Below the pieces are notes generated by a model. The model did no database searches. It was not told the DNA's origin and saw only the letters and a program-made list of their open reading frames with translations. A stretch of DNA of 64,000 bases from Methanobacteriota archaeon (GTDB taxonomy: Archaea > Thermoplasmatota > DTKX01 > VGTL01). This document shows, piece by piece, positions 27,601 to 35,003 of the stretch. Where the stretch lies: contig VGTL01000005.1 of assembly GCA_016874675.1 (NCBI GenBank), positions 1 to 64,000 of the forward strand, in the 5' to 3' direction. Both the position numbers and the translations under genes were made by a program. Every line of letters begins with the position of its first letter. Position 1 is the first letter of the stretch.

Positions 27601-28116
27601 AGGGGCGGGATCACACCGAGGCCGAGGCCCTCCGAGACCACGGGCTCGACGCAGAAGGCCGGCACGGGCTGCGGCAACCTCTATATAACCATAAACAGCG
27701 ACGAGGCCGGCATGTGCGAGGTGTTCGCCACGATGGGCAAGTCGGGCGGCTGCGCCGCCTCGCAGATAGAGGCCATCGGGCGGCTGACCTCGCTGGCGCT
27801 GCGCGCCGGCGTTGACCCGGATTCGATAGTCCGGCAGCTCAAGGGAATCCGGTGCCCCTCGCCGCTTCTGGGCCGCGGGGGGATGACCTACTCGTGCGCC
27901 GACGCCATCGGCAAGGCAATAGACAAGGTCTCGCGCAAGGCCGGCAGCCCGGAGGCGGCGGAGGAGGTCCCGGCCGAGGTCACGCTGGACGCCTTCGCCA
28001 CCCACACCAACGGCCACAGCAACGTCGTGGGCGCCTGCCCCGACTGCGGCGGGCCCCTGCGCCACGAGGCGGGCTGCATGGTCTGCAAGTCCTGCGGGTA
28101 TTCGAAGTGCGGGTAA
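24640..28116 (+). CDS. nrdJ: Class II (adenosylcobalamin-dependent) ribonucleotide reductase containing an intein
   Basis: The 1158-residue precursor yields about 791 residues after splicing. It reduces ribonucleotides to deoxyribonucleotides using a B12-generated thiyl radical. Landmarks are ACFVLPIEDSMESIFD (redox Cys), the glycine-rich HKSGGGTGFSFS, QGGTRRGANMG, and the active-site segment STNP/CGEQPLLPYESCNLGS holding the radical Cys, split by the intein. TTIAPTGTISIIAGCSSGIEP follows, and the C-terminal redox tail has CPDCGG and CKSCGYSKCG. The zinc-type tail and absence of a beta subunit gene nearby support class II. The start is ATG 24640, with GGTGGGTG upstream; longer in-frame starts would extend into non-conserved sequence. 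A Ser/Gly/Glu-rich N-terminal extension of about 45 residues precedes the core. Confidence 0.95.
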   Translation: METGGATGTKSAAGEPAERETGETSMHGDNGTGAAGLPKMNVTPNARNVLEKRYLRRDNDGRVTETPEEMLWRVARAIASAEALYGRSGAEIEWLASDFYAFMARMEFVPNSPTLMNAGRELGQLSACFVLPIEDSMESIFDGLKNTALIHKSGGGTGFSFSRLRPAHDLVASTKGVSSGPISFMEVFNSATEAIKQGGTRRGANMGCLRVDHPDILEFITCKRDSDRLNNFNISVLVTDRFMDALDRDGEYELYNPRSKRAEKCYSARKVFELIVDSAWRNGEPGVIFIDRMNEKNPTPALGQIESTNPCVAGDTLVYTGEGLWPAEMLAADPRPNALDVTVDPRLSPATGKLPASNLFRTGRKTVFRLKTAEGYSTRLTGDHRVMTDRGWVEARDLTPGDRVHILSRKGGFGSKGDLDTGRILGWLVGDGTVKSDRVVLSFFGEEKKNLAPMFAGMVNKKVEGLQKPAREYQVGVVDVKGRDEARVSSKRLRDIAAEYGLLENKHSIPFQVLAASEDFQRGFLQALFTADGSVQGTEKKGVSVRLAQSDLAVLERVQQMLLNFGIASTLYKERRKAALKELPDGKGGSRKYPCRPQHELVVSRENLARFASEIGFLGVRKGARLEKHLAGGTRGPYSEHFTASFSRLEPEGEEDVYDLREPRTHSFVANGIVVHNCGEQPLLPYESCNLGSINLARMVRSRDGHTEVDWDKLRTTVRLAVRFLDNVIDVNRYPIDLIERNTKGNRKIGLGVMGFADLLFMLDMPYNSEEAVAFGGRLMQFLDDEALRTSQELGKEKGSFPNFGKSIYAGRMEHLRNATRTTIAPTGTISIIAGCSSGIEPLFAIVFIRNVMDKTELPEVNPVFERRVRDRSLYSADLMKDIAARGSLHEVFCIPDDLKRVFVTAHDISPQWHIRMQAAFQRHTDNAVSKTVNFPHDATPQDIEDVYVLAYELGCKGVTVYRDRSRDEQVLNIGEVKRGGAEKAAERGGITPRPRPSETTGSTQKAGTGCGNLYITINSDEAGMCEVFATMGKSGGCAASQIEAIGRLTSLALRAGVDPDSIVRQLKGIRCPSPLLGRGGMTYSCADAIGKAIDKVSRKAGSPEAAEEVPAEVTLDAFATHTNGHSNVVGACPDCGGPLRHEAGCMVCKSCGYSKCG
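25570..26670 (+). other. Intein with LAGLIDADG homing endonuclease in the reductase gene
   Basis: 367 codons from Cys1 (CVAGDTLVYTGEG, block A) to the terminal His-Asn (SFVANGIVVHN, block G); the next codon is the +1 Cys of the extein. Block B has LTGDHRVMT. Two dodecapeptide motifs of the homing endonuclease are intact with their acidic residues (LGWLVGDGTV and LQALFTADGSV), so both splicing and endonuclease activity look possible. The insertion point is directly before the catalytic Cys-Gly-Glu of the reductase, a classic intein site. The frame is uninterrupted and GC content is only slightly lower than the host gene. Confidence 0.93.
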
Positions 28117-28124
28117 TCGATGCA

Positions 28125-28208
28125 GGGAAAGGGGCAAGGGGCACGGGGCAAGGGACGACGACGGGACGCCCCCATCCCCCATCCCACCGTCCCTTGACCC
28201 GTGCCCCT
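28125..28208. repeat. Palindrome element F between convergent genes
   Basis: The 21-nt arms 28137-28157 and 28188-28208 pair with a single mismatch; the loop of about 30 nt contains CCCCCATCC repeats. The right arm ends one base before the stop codon of the phosphoglycerate kinase gene. Placement suggests a bidirectional terminator or barrier. Confidence 0.8.
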
Positions 28209-28209
28209 C

Positions 28210-29439
28210 TCACTTCCCGAACTTCGCCTTGGACAGCTTCAGCGCCTCGACGCCCGGGAGCTTCTTGCCCAGGATGAACTCCTCGAGCGCACCGCCGCCG
28301 GTGGAGACGTAATCGAAGCGCTGCCGGAGGCCGAGCTTGTCGATGGCCGAGCCGGTGTGCCCGCCGCCGGCCACCCTGAACGCCCCCGAGGCGGCGATGG
28401 CCGTGAGCACCGCGGCGGTGCCCTGGTCGAACGGGGCCCTCTCGAAGAGCCCGGCCGGGCCGCTGACGAATACGGTCTTCGATTCGGAAATCAGCCTTGC
28501 GAACCTGGCCTGCGAGGCGGTGTCTATGTCCAGGAGGGGAAGGTCCACGGGCAGCTTGCCCAGCGGTGTCTCCCTGCGCTTGCCGCCCTCGTCGGCCGCG
28601 AACCCGTCGGGCAGGATGACCTTGGTGGGGTGCTTTTTCAGGATGTCGGCCGCCTGCTTGACGGAGTCGGGCTCCTTCGCCAGGAGCTCCTCCGTGGGCT
28701 TTCCGAGGTTTCTGCCCTGCGCCTTGAGGAACGCCATCGGGACGAGACCGGTCAGGATGACCCGGTCCGCTATCTTGTTGTCGAGGAGGTGGGATATGAG
28801 CGCGGTGGCGTCCGAGAACTTGGCCCCGCCCAGTATCACCGAAAACGGCCTCTGCGGGTCCTTGAACACGCGCGACATGGCGCTCACCTCGGCGTCCATC
28901 AGCACCCCGGCGGCGCCGGGCAAAACGAGGGGGAAGCCGACCAGCGAGGCCTGGGCCCGGTGGGCCGCGGCGAAGGCGTCGTTTACGAAGAACTGGGCGA
29001 GCGGGGCCAGGCCGGCCACGAGCTCGGACCGTGAGAGGTCCTCGGGGGTCTTCTTGGCGGTCTCGCCCTCCCAGCCGCGGACGTTGTCGAGCATCACGGC
29101 CTCGCCGGGCCTGAGGGCGCGGATGGCCGCCTTGGCCCTCTCCCCGAAGAGGTCGGGCACGAACTTGACGTCGAGCCCCAGCTCCCGGTTGAGCACCGCG
29201 ACATGCCTGTCCAGCGGGCAGAAGTCCCAGTCGCCCTTCTTGCCCTGGTGGGCGATGATGACCAGCCGGGCCTTGCGGTCCAGGAGCCTCCGGATGGTCG
29301 GCTCGATGGCCCGGATGCGCGCCGCGCTGCTTATTTCCAGCGTCTGCTTGTCCAAAGGCGAGTTCACGTCCACGCGGACAATGACGGTCTTGCCATCAAC
29401 GTCGAGGTCGTCTAATGTCAGGTAATCCTTCTGCGCCAT
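28210..29439 (-). CDS. pgk: Phosphoglycerate kinase
   Basis: A 409-residue glycolytic/gluconeogenic enzyme transferring phosphate between 1,3-bisphosphoglycerate and ADP. Visible family features are the N-terminal VIVRVDVNSPL (substrate-binding Asp/Asn), AHQGKKG (HQG rather than the usual HxGRP), FFVNDAFAAAHR, and the nucleotide-binding VILGGAKFSDATALI. The C-terminal half has VFVSGPAGLFE and GGGHTGSAIDKLG (the usual GGGDT/GGGHT loop). Archaeal PGKs are of this length. The start is ATG 29439; upstream in-frame codons to 29538 are not conserved. A TATA box at 29481-29489 supports a leader of about 20 nt. Confidence 0.95.
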   Translation of the reverse strand: MAQKDYLTLDDLDVDGKTVIVRVDVNSPLDKQTLEISSAARIRAIEPTIRRLLDRKARLVIIAHQGKKGDWDFCPLDRHVAVLNRELGLDVKFVPDLFGERAKAAIRALRPGEAVMLDNVRGWEGETAKKTPEDLSRSELVAGLAPLAQFFVNDAFAAAHRAQASLVGFPLVLPGAAGVLMDAEVSAMSRVFKDPQRPFSVILGGAKFSDATALISHLLDNKIADRVILTGLVPMAFLKAQGRNLGKPTEELLAKEPDSVKQAADILKKHPTKVILPDGFAADEGGKRRETPLGKLPVDLPLLDIDTASQARFARLISESKTVFVSGPAGLFERAPFDQGTAAVLTAIAASGAFRVAGGGHTGSAIDKLGLRQRFDYVSTGGGALEEFILGKKLPGVEALKLSKAKFGK

Positions 29440-29480
29440 GACTTGTCCCCCCGGGTGCCCGTCCCGCCAGCGGAATGAGA

Positions 29481-29489
29481 GTATAAAAG
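29481..29489 (-). promoter_or_regulatory. TATA box of pgk
   Basis: CTTTTATAC on the minus strand, about 46 nt upstream of the ATG at 29439. Confidence 0.5.
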
Positions 29490-29534
29490 CTTGGCGCGTT
29501 GCGTTGCGCGATGGGTCGGGTGGCGGCGTCGTTC

Positions 29535-30746
29535 TCAACGCCGCCTAACCTGGATGGCCCCGAGTATCTCGGCGGAGGGTATCTGCAGGTTGCCGGAGGA
29601 GGCCATCGGTATGACCGGCGGCGCGGGCCGCCGCTCCCGGGGCAGCGGCGGCGCCAGGCCGGCGCGCAGCTGCAGGGAGAATATCGCCATGGAGACGACC
29701 GTCATGCCGGCGGCAAGGTACATCATCGCCGTGTAGTTGCCGAACGCGCCGGACACCGCACCCCCGAGCAGCGGGCCGACTATGCCCGACAGGGCTATCG
29801 TCGAGCCCACGAGCCCGCTGGAGGTCGCGACCTCGGCGTTCCTCTCGGTGACGAACTTGAGGGCCCCGACGTACATGAACGACCACGAGAGGGCTATCAT
29901 GACCTGGGGGATGACCATGAGCCATATGCTGCTGGCCAGGGCGTAGGCCACGAAGGTGGCGCTGCTCAGGACCAGTCCGGCGAAAAAGGCCCTCACGCTG
30001 CCGACGCGGTCGAGGTTGTACATGACCACGAACTGCGTGAGGGCGTTGGCGGCGTAGAGGAGGCCTATCTGGAGGTTGTCCGCCCCGATGAGGTTGAGGT
30101 GGATGGGCAATGTCGCCCAGATGGCCGAGGCCCCCGTGTGGCGGATGAGCAGGGCGCTGTACACCGGCAGGTTGCGGCGGAGAATCCTTTTGGGGAAGAG
30201 CGGCACCGAGAGCCTCTGTTCCCCTATCAGCGGCAGGGTGAGGGCGAGCGCGAACGAGGCCGCGAACATGATGCCGCTGGCCAGGAAGACCTGCCAGTAG
30301 GCTGCGAGCGCCCCGGCGACGAAAGTCCCCACCCCCCAGCCGAGCGAGCCGAACGACACCGACTTTCCCATCTCCTGGCGCGAGAGGTAGACGTAGGCCA
30401 GGAGCGCCGGAGGGAATATCCCCCCGGCGAAGCCGACCATCAGGCGGGCCAGTGCCAGCTGCAGCGGGTCGGCGCAGAACGACTGGAGCGGGACGGCCAG
30501 CGCGGAAAGCGCCAGACCGACCAGCAGGAACAGGCGCTTCCCGTAGACGTCCGCCGCCCGCCCGAACACGTACTGCGAGAGGAACGTCGCCCCGGCGAAG
30601 AGCGATACGATGACCCCCACCGTGAAGTCGGAGGCGCCCATCACGGTCCTGGCCCAGAGGGGCACGAAGAGGGAGCTTGCGAACCCCCCGGCGTTGGTCA
30701 GGAGCTGTATGGCCTGGATGCGCACGATGGGTCCAACATCACTCAT
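29535..30746 (-). CDS. Major facilitator superfamily transporter
   Basis: A 403-residue integral membrane protein with about 12 hydrophobic helices. The MFS loop 2-3 signature is seen as FGRAADVYGKRLFLLVG, and the repeat in the second half as NLDRVGSVRAFFAG. It is a secondary transporter or exporter; the substrate cannot be predicted. It is transcribed away from thiM across a palindromic element, so a link with thiamine is possible but weak. The ATG at 30746 immediately follows an ATTTTATC run; no ribosome site is obvious. Confidence 0.88.
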   Translation of the reverse strand: MSDVGPIVRIQAIQLLTNAGGFASSLFVPLWARTVMGASDFTVGVIVSLFAGATFLSQYVFGRAADVYGKRLFLLVGLALSALAVPLQSFCADPLQLALARLMVGFAGGIFPPALLAYVYLSRQEMGKSVSFGSLGWGVGTFVAGALAAYWQVFLASGIMFAASFALALTLPLIGEQRLSVPLFPKRILRRNLPVYSALLIRHTGASAIWATLPIHLNLIGADNLQIGLLYAANALTQFVVMYNLDRVGSVRAFFAGLVLSSATFVAYALASSIWLMVIPQVMIALSWSFMYVGALKFVTERNAEVATSSGLVGSTIALSGIVGPLLGGAVSGAFGNYTAMMYLAAGMTVVSMAIFSLQLRAGLAPPLPRERRPAPPVIPMASSGNLQIPSAEILGAIQVRRR

Positions 30747-30769
30747 GATAAAATCGTTGCGGTGGGGGA

Positions 30770-30920
30770 TTCAGGGTGCGGGGTGCGGGGTGCAGGGAAC
30801 GAAGGGGCAGGGGGCAAGGGGCAAGGGAAACGAAGAACCGTCCATTGACCATTGACCCTCGACCCTTGACCCTCGACCTTTCGTTCCCCGCGCTCAGCAC
30901 CCAGCACCCCGCACCCTGAA
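30770..30920. repeat. Heptamer palindrome element G in a divergent promoter region
   Basis: Outer arms 30770-30786 and 30904-30920 pair perfectly over 17 bp. An inner 9-bp pair (30795-30803 with 30880-30888) also fits. The left interior has GGGGCAA units, the right interior ATTGACC/CTCGACC/CTTGACC heptamers. It lies between divergent genes, so it is not simply a terminator. Confidence 0.85.
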
Positions 30921-30932
30921 AACATTAATAAT
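30921..30932 (+). promoter_or_regulatory. Promoter of thiM-thiE
   Basis: AACATTAATAAT directly after element G and about 40 nt before the ATG at 30969. No TPP riboswitch core (CTGAGA, or ACCTGATCTGG-like) was found in this leader. Confidence 0.45.
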
Positions 30933-30968
30933 CCCGCGACATAGTCCCGCGCGGAAAGGGTGAGCGCG

Positions 30969-31769
30969 ATGGAGGCCAGGGAAATCGGCAGGCTGTTCGA
31001 GAAGGTGCGGGCCAACCGGCCGCTCGTGCACCACATCACGAACTACGTGACCGTCAACGACTGCGCCAACATCACGCTCTGCGCGGGCGCCGCGCCGGTG
31101 ATGTCCCACTCCCGCAGGGAGACCGGGGAGATGGTGGCGATGGCCGGGGCGCTCGTGCTCAACATCGGGACGCTCGACACGCGGCAGGTGGAGCAGATGC
31201 TCGCCGCCGGAAGGAAGGCCAACACCCAAGGCGTCCCCGTGGTGCTGGACCCGGTGGGCGCCGGGGCGACGAGGTTCCGGACCAAGACCTCCCTGCGCCT
31301 GCTACGGGAGCTCGAGGTCGCGGTGCTCAAGGGCAACGGCGGCGAGATCGCCTCCCTCGCCGGCGCGGGCGGGAAGGTGCGGGGGGTGGACTCCGACGGG
31401 GTGGGAGGAAAGCCCGAGCAGATAACCCGGGAGTACGCCTCGAGGCTCGGGACGGTGGTGGCGATGACCGGCCCGGCCGACTTTCTGTCCGACGGGAGAA
31501 GGACCCTTCGCGTCGACAACGGCCACCCGCTCATGGGCCGGTTCTCCGGCTCCGGGTGCATGGCCGCTTCGGTCACGGGGGCGTTCGCGGCGGTCTCCAA
31601 GGACCGCGTCGCCGCCACCGCCGCGGCGCTGGCCGCCTTCGGCGTCGCCGGGGAGAAGGCGGCGGTGCGAAACACCACGCCCTACGGCGTCCGCATGGCC
31701 ATCTTCGACGAGCTCTTCAATCTCTCCCCGGCGGAGCTCGCCGAGCGCGCGAGGGTGAGGAAGGTCTGA
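30969..31769 (+). CDS. thiM: Hydroxyethylthiazole kinase
   Basis: A 266-residue ribokinase-like enzyme phosphorylating 4-methyl-5-(2-hydroxyethyl)thiazole in thiamine salvage. Family motifs seen: PLVHHITNYVTVNDCAN near the N-terminus, VVLDPVGAGATRFR, LKGNGGEI and the catalytic/ATP-site GSGCMAASVTGAFAA with its essential Cys/Gly-rich loop. Length is normal. The ATG at 30969 is preceded by GGGTGAGC; a GTG at 30960 is in frame but overlaps the ribosome site. Its stop overlaps the start of thiE (TGATG), so the two are coupled. Confidence 0.95.
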   Translation: MEAREIGRLFEKVRANRPLVHHITNYVTVNDCANITLCAGAAPVMSHSRRETGEMVAMAGALVLNIGTLDTRQVEQMLAAGRKANTQGVPVVLDPVGAGATRFRTKTSLRLLRELEVAVLKGNGGEIASLAGAGGKVRGVDSDGVGGKPEQITREYASRLGTVVAMTGPADFLSDGRRTLRVDNGHPLMGRFSGSGCMAASVTGAFAAVSKDRVAATAAALAAFGVAGEKAAVRNTTPYGVRMAIFDELFNLSPAELAERARVRKV

Positions 31770-32428
31770 TGCCCCGAAGGAGCCGGACCGGGAGGGACTG
31801 GGGCCTCTACGTCGTGACGGACGAGGGGCTCTCCCGCGGGCTTTCTCACACCCAGATTGCCCATCAGGCCCTTGCGGGGGGCGCCGACGTCATCCAGCTG
31901 CGAGACAAGGGGCTGGACGGGCGCGCCCTCCTGGGTCAGGCGCTCGCGATCCGCGATCTGACGCGCAGGGCGGGGAAGCTCTTCATCGTGAACGACCGGC
32001 TGGACGTCGCCCTGGCCTCGGGCGCGGACGGAGTGCACCTGGGCCAGGAGGACCTGCCCCTGGCCGCGGCGCGCCCCATCGCCCCCCGCGGGTTCCTGAT
32101 AGGCGTCACGGTCCACGACGTCTGGGAGGCGCGGGAGGCCGAACGGGGCGGGGCGGACTACCTGGGCCTTTCACCCATCTTCGCCACCGGCTCCAAGAGC
32201 GACGCCGGGAAGGCCCGCGGGCTGGGCACGCTGCGCAAGGTCAGGAGGGCCGTTTCCGTCCCGGTGGTCGCAATCGGGGGCATCTCGCTTGCCAACGCGC
32301 GGGAGGTCCTGGAGGCCGGCGCGGACGGGCTGGCGGTGATATCGGCCGTGGTGAGCCAGCCCGACGTGGAGGAGGCGGCCCGGCGGCTCAAGGCCATCGT
32401 GACCGCTTTCCGGCGCGACTTCGGCTGA
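31769..32428 (+). CDS. thiE: Thiamine-phosphate synthase
   Basis: A 219-residue TIM-barrel enzyme joining hydroxymethylpyrimidine diphosphate and thiazole phosphate. Landmarks are LYVVTDEGL, IQLRDKGLD (pyrophosphate binding), LFIVNDRLDVALASGADGVHLGQ and DYLGLSPIFATGSKSDAG, then VPVVAIGGISLANA. It overlaps thiM by one base. Together they form a salvage pair; no thiC/thiD is nearby. Confidence 0.95.
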   Translation: MPRRSRTGRDWGLYVVTDEGLSRGLSHTQIAHQALAGGADVIQLRDKGLDGRALLGQALAIRDLTRRAGKLFIVNDRLDVALASGADGVHLGQEDLPLAAARPIAPRGFLIGVTVHDVWEAREAERGGADYLGLSPIFATGSKSDAGKARGLGTLRKVRRAVSVPVVAIGGISLANAREVLEAGADGLAVISAVVSQPDVEEAARRLKAIVTAFRRDFG

Positions 32429-32450
32429 GGGCCGGACGGGGCGGCCCGGC

Positions 32451-32840
32451 TCACTCGGACTCGTCGGAACGGGGTCCGCCGGCCCCGGGCGGCGGTCGTC
32501 CGTCGTCCGGCGGGCCGGCCCGGCGGCCGCGGATTCGGCGGCGGAGCCTCTCCAGCAACGCCCGGTCCCCCGAGAGGGGGTATTCCCTCCCGCCGAATTT
32601 CAAGAAGAGCGCGTCGTATCCGGAGAGGTAATAGAGGGCCAGGAGCACCGCGCCCGCGCCCAGCACCGGAAGGAGCGCTATGCCGATGGTCCTGATGGTC
32701 GGGCTGTAGCGGTACCGGCGGCCCCAGCCGTCCAGCGTGATACCGTCGTAGGGCATCCGGACGCGGCGGTCCGCCTTTCGCAGGGTCAGGCGGGACCGGC
32801 CGATATTGAGCGAGAAGCCCGGCTCGCCGTCCACGGCCAC
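32451..32840 (-). CDS. Small single-pass membrane protein, unknown
   Basis: About 129 residues from a GTG at 32840 (a second GTG at 32834). A short beta-rich domain (LTLRKADRRVRMPYDGITLDG) is followed by one transmembrane helix (about residues 60-83) and a cytoplasmic segment (GGREYPLSGDRALLERLRRRI), then a Pro/Gly/Arg-rich tail. It starts 16 nt after the stop of the beta-helix gene and is presumably its operon partner. I do not recognise the family; the start is uncertain. Confidence 0.55.
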   Translation of the reverse strand: MAVDGEPGFSLNIGRSRLTLRKADRRVRMPYDGITLDGWGRRYRYSPTIRTIGIALLPVLGAGAVLLALYYLSGYDALFLKFGGREYPLSGDRALLERLRRRIRGRRAGPPDDGRPPPGAGGPRSDESE

Positions 32841-32856
32841 GTCGATCGCGGCCAGG

Positions 32857-34656
32857 TCAGGTCCCCCCTTTCCGCGATCGCCTGCGCACGGCGACGAGGG
32901 CCGCGGCGCAGGCGACGAGCGCCACCAGCATCGCGCCCGCAACGAGGGGCAGCGACGGTCCGGCCGGCTGCGGCCCGGGGGGGGCCCGGACCGTGAAGTT
33001 GAAGGTGAGGTTGTTGTTGGCCTCGTCGTTCTCCTCCAGCTCGTTGTCCGGGTCTATCCGCACCGTCACGGTGTGGGTGCCCGGGCGGGCCTTCCAGTCC
33101 TGCGCCCTGGCAAACGAGAACGACCGTCCCGCGACGGGGAAGAGCTCGGCCCGGTCCAGCGGCTCGCCGTCGAGCGTGAAGAGGACCGGGACCCGGTTGG
33201 AGGGCGACGGGCCGGTGTTATTGACCTTGCAGGAGATGGCCAGCCAGTCGCCCCCCCTCGGGAAGGGCGGGTCCAGGGTTATCTCCCGGATCACAAGATC
33301 GGACAGGACCGCCAGGCGGAGCGTCACGTTCGCGGTGCCGGCCGGGACGGCGGTCTCGCAGAAGATGTCCCTCCACTCCGCCCGCGCGGTTTTCGCAAAG
33401 CCCGCCCGCACCGTGTACGGATAGTGGTCCAGCCGTGTGCCGAAGTTGTCTATCGAGTACTCGGTCAGGAACGGGGCTTCGTAGGAGTTGTTGATGGATC
33501 TCACGATGGGGACAGGGTCTCCGAAAGCGTCGGTGACGTTGACGACCAGGTCCGGGGGCCACAGGTGCTCCGGGTTGGATAAAAACACCTGCAAATCGGA
33601 GGTCTTCTCGACGCGGCCCGCGCCGTTGGTGCCGCCGGCGCCGTCGTCGAAGAGGGTGTCGCCGGGGTCGACATCGGAGCCGTAGAGCGAAAGCCCGTAC
33701 TGGCTGTTGCCGTATATCCGGTTCCCCGAGAGGGTCCAGTTGGGGAGGGGGTCCGAACCGTACCTGTACAGTACCAATCCGTAGGTGGAATTGGCCAAAA
33801 CGCAATCGCGCAGGTGCAGGTTGCCTCTCGCCTCGAGGGCGAGCTGGCTACAATCATAAATGACGCAGCCTTCGACCACCGGCGTGTCATCGGGGTCGGT
33901 CGTGTAAAGCTCGATGCCTGTGCCGCAGTCCCGGATGGAGCAGCCGGTTATGAACGGGACGCCCGAGCTGGACTGAATCCCGGTGCCGTACCCCCGGATG
34001 GTGCAGCCTTCGATCCTGGTGTATCCGGAGAGCCTGATGGCCGGGAATGCCATGGAATGGCCCCAGAACGGGTCCCGCCCGTCCCGGCCGGACGCGTCGA
34101 TGGCGCAGCCCGACAGGACCGTCTCGTTGAGCGAGGCGGGGTTGAAGATGCTTGCTGGCGCCCCCGCGAATGTGCAGTTGTCGAACCTCACGGGCGAATC
34201 GCTGATGTACAGATAGCAGGTATCGAACGTGCAGTCCCGGAACAGGCCGGCGGAGGAGTTCAGGATCAACACGAGGTTCTCGAAGGAGCAGTTTCGGGCC
34301 TGGATCTGTTGCGGCTCGCCATTCCCGGTGATGTTGATGTATCCGCCGAAGCTGCCATGGAGATAGTGGCTCCGGTTGGAGGCGAGGAATCGCACCGGCC
34401 GCTCGGCCGTGCCGCGGACCTCAAAACCCCCGGCCATGGACAGGAAGAGCGGCTGGAAGGGCGAGGCGTCCAGGTCCGGCTCCAGGCTGATGTTCACCCC
34501 GGGGCCTATGACCAGGTCCACGGTCGCCGGGAGGGTCCTGTTGGCCAGCAGCGTCAGGTCCGTTTCCCAGAGCTCCGGCGTGGGAACCGCCCGGGCCGGC
34601 GGCTGCGCCTGGAAGACAAGCAGCAACGTCAGGAGGGCCGCGACGGTCCGTTTCAT
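32857..34656 (-). CDS. Exported right-handed beta-helix (NosD-like) protein with CARDB domain
   Basis: A 599-residue surface protein. Signal peptide (about 1-24), then a parallel beta-helix built of repeated short rungs with C-x-(I/F) and N-x-G turns (IEGCTIRGYGTGIQSSSG, GLVLYRYGSDPL, GNRIYGNSQYGLSLYGS). A CARDB domain follows (about 480-575; LVIREITLDPPFPRGGDW and ENDEANNNLTF), then a transmembrane helix and RRRSRKGGT tail. Such folds bind or cleave polysaccharides, or act in copper-protein maturation in NosD; none of these can be chosen here. ATG 34656 starts a proper signal sequence and matches a TATA-like AATATTATTAA about 36 nt upstream; an ATG at 34677 is too close to it. Confidence 0.85.
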   Translation of the reverse strand: MKRTVAALLTLLLVFQAQPPARAVPTPELWETDLTLLANRTLPATVDLVIGPGVNISLEPDLDASPFQPLFLSMAGGFEVRGTAERPVRFLASNRSHYLHGSFGGYINITGNGEPQQIQARNCSFENLVLILNSSAGLFRDCTFDTCYLYISDSPVRFDNCTFAGAPASIFNPASLNETVLSGCAIDASGRDGRDPFWGHSMAFPAIRLSGYTRIEGCTIRGYGTGIQSSSGVPFITGCSIRDCGTGIELYTTDPDDTPVVEGCVIYDCSQLALEARGNLHLRDCVLANSTYGLVLYRYGSDPLPNWTLSGNRIYGNSQYGLSLYGSDVDPGDTLFDDGAGGTNGAGRVEKTSDLQVFLSNPEHLWPPDLVVNVTDAFGDPVPIVRSINNSYEAPFLTEYSIDNFGTRLDHYPYTVRAGFAKTARAEWRDIFCETAVPAGTANVTLRLAVLSDLVIREITLDPPFPRGGDWLAISCKVNNTGPSPSNRVPVLFTLDGEPLDRAELFPVAGRSFSFARAQDWKARPGTHTVTVRIDPDNELEENDEANNNLTFNFTVRAPPGPQPAGPSLPLVAGAMLVALVACAAALVAVRRRSRKGGT

Positions 34657-34745
34657 CCCGTCGGATTGCAACGTCATGAGGGGTTAATAATATTGCCAGG
34701 CTCTGGTTTAAGTACCCCGAGGCCGATGAACGGGCGGGTGTCCCC

Positions 34746-35003
34746 GTGGAACTGCGAAACGAGCCCAGGGTGTACCAGCCGCCCTCGAACTCCGCCGGAC
34801 CGTGCCCCCGGTGCCGCTCCCCCATGGAGACCTTCGACGGCGCCGATGTCAAGGACCGCAACTACCGGGGCCGGCTGTGCACCCGTTGCCACTGGTTCAA
34901 GGGGACGCGCTCGATGGGCTACGGGATGAAGCGAGTGGGACCGCGCGCCGACGGGAACTACGACGAGCCCTTCGAGGGGAAGATACGGCCGCGGGAAAGA
35001 TGA
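34746..35003 (+). CDS. Small zinc-binding protein in the DUF123-OGG operon
   Basis: 85 residues with a CPRC ... CTRCHWF zinc-ribbon pattern (about residues 20-49) and a basic C-terminus. It starts with GTG 34746 after GGGCGGGTG and a TTTAAGTA box near 34711, and its stop overlaps the ATG of the next gene (ATGA). Co-expression with DUF123 and a DNA glycosylase suggests a nucleic-acid role; the family was not recognised. Confidence 0.7.
   Translation: MELRNEPRVYQPPSNSAGPCPRCRSPMETFDGADVKDRNYRGRLCTRCHWFKGTRSMGYGMKRVGPRADGNYDEPFEGKIRPRER

Noticed and set aside
30921-30968. TPP riboswitch before thiM-thiE
   Set aside because: The leader is only about 15-45 nt and has none of the conserved riboswitch core sequences.
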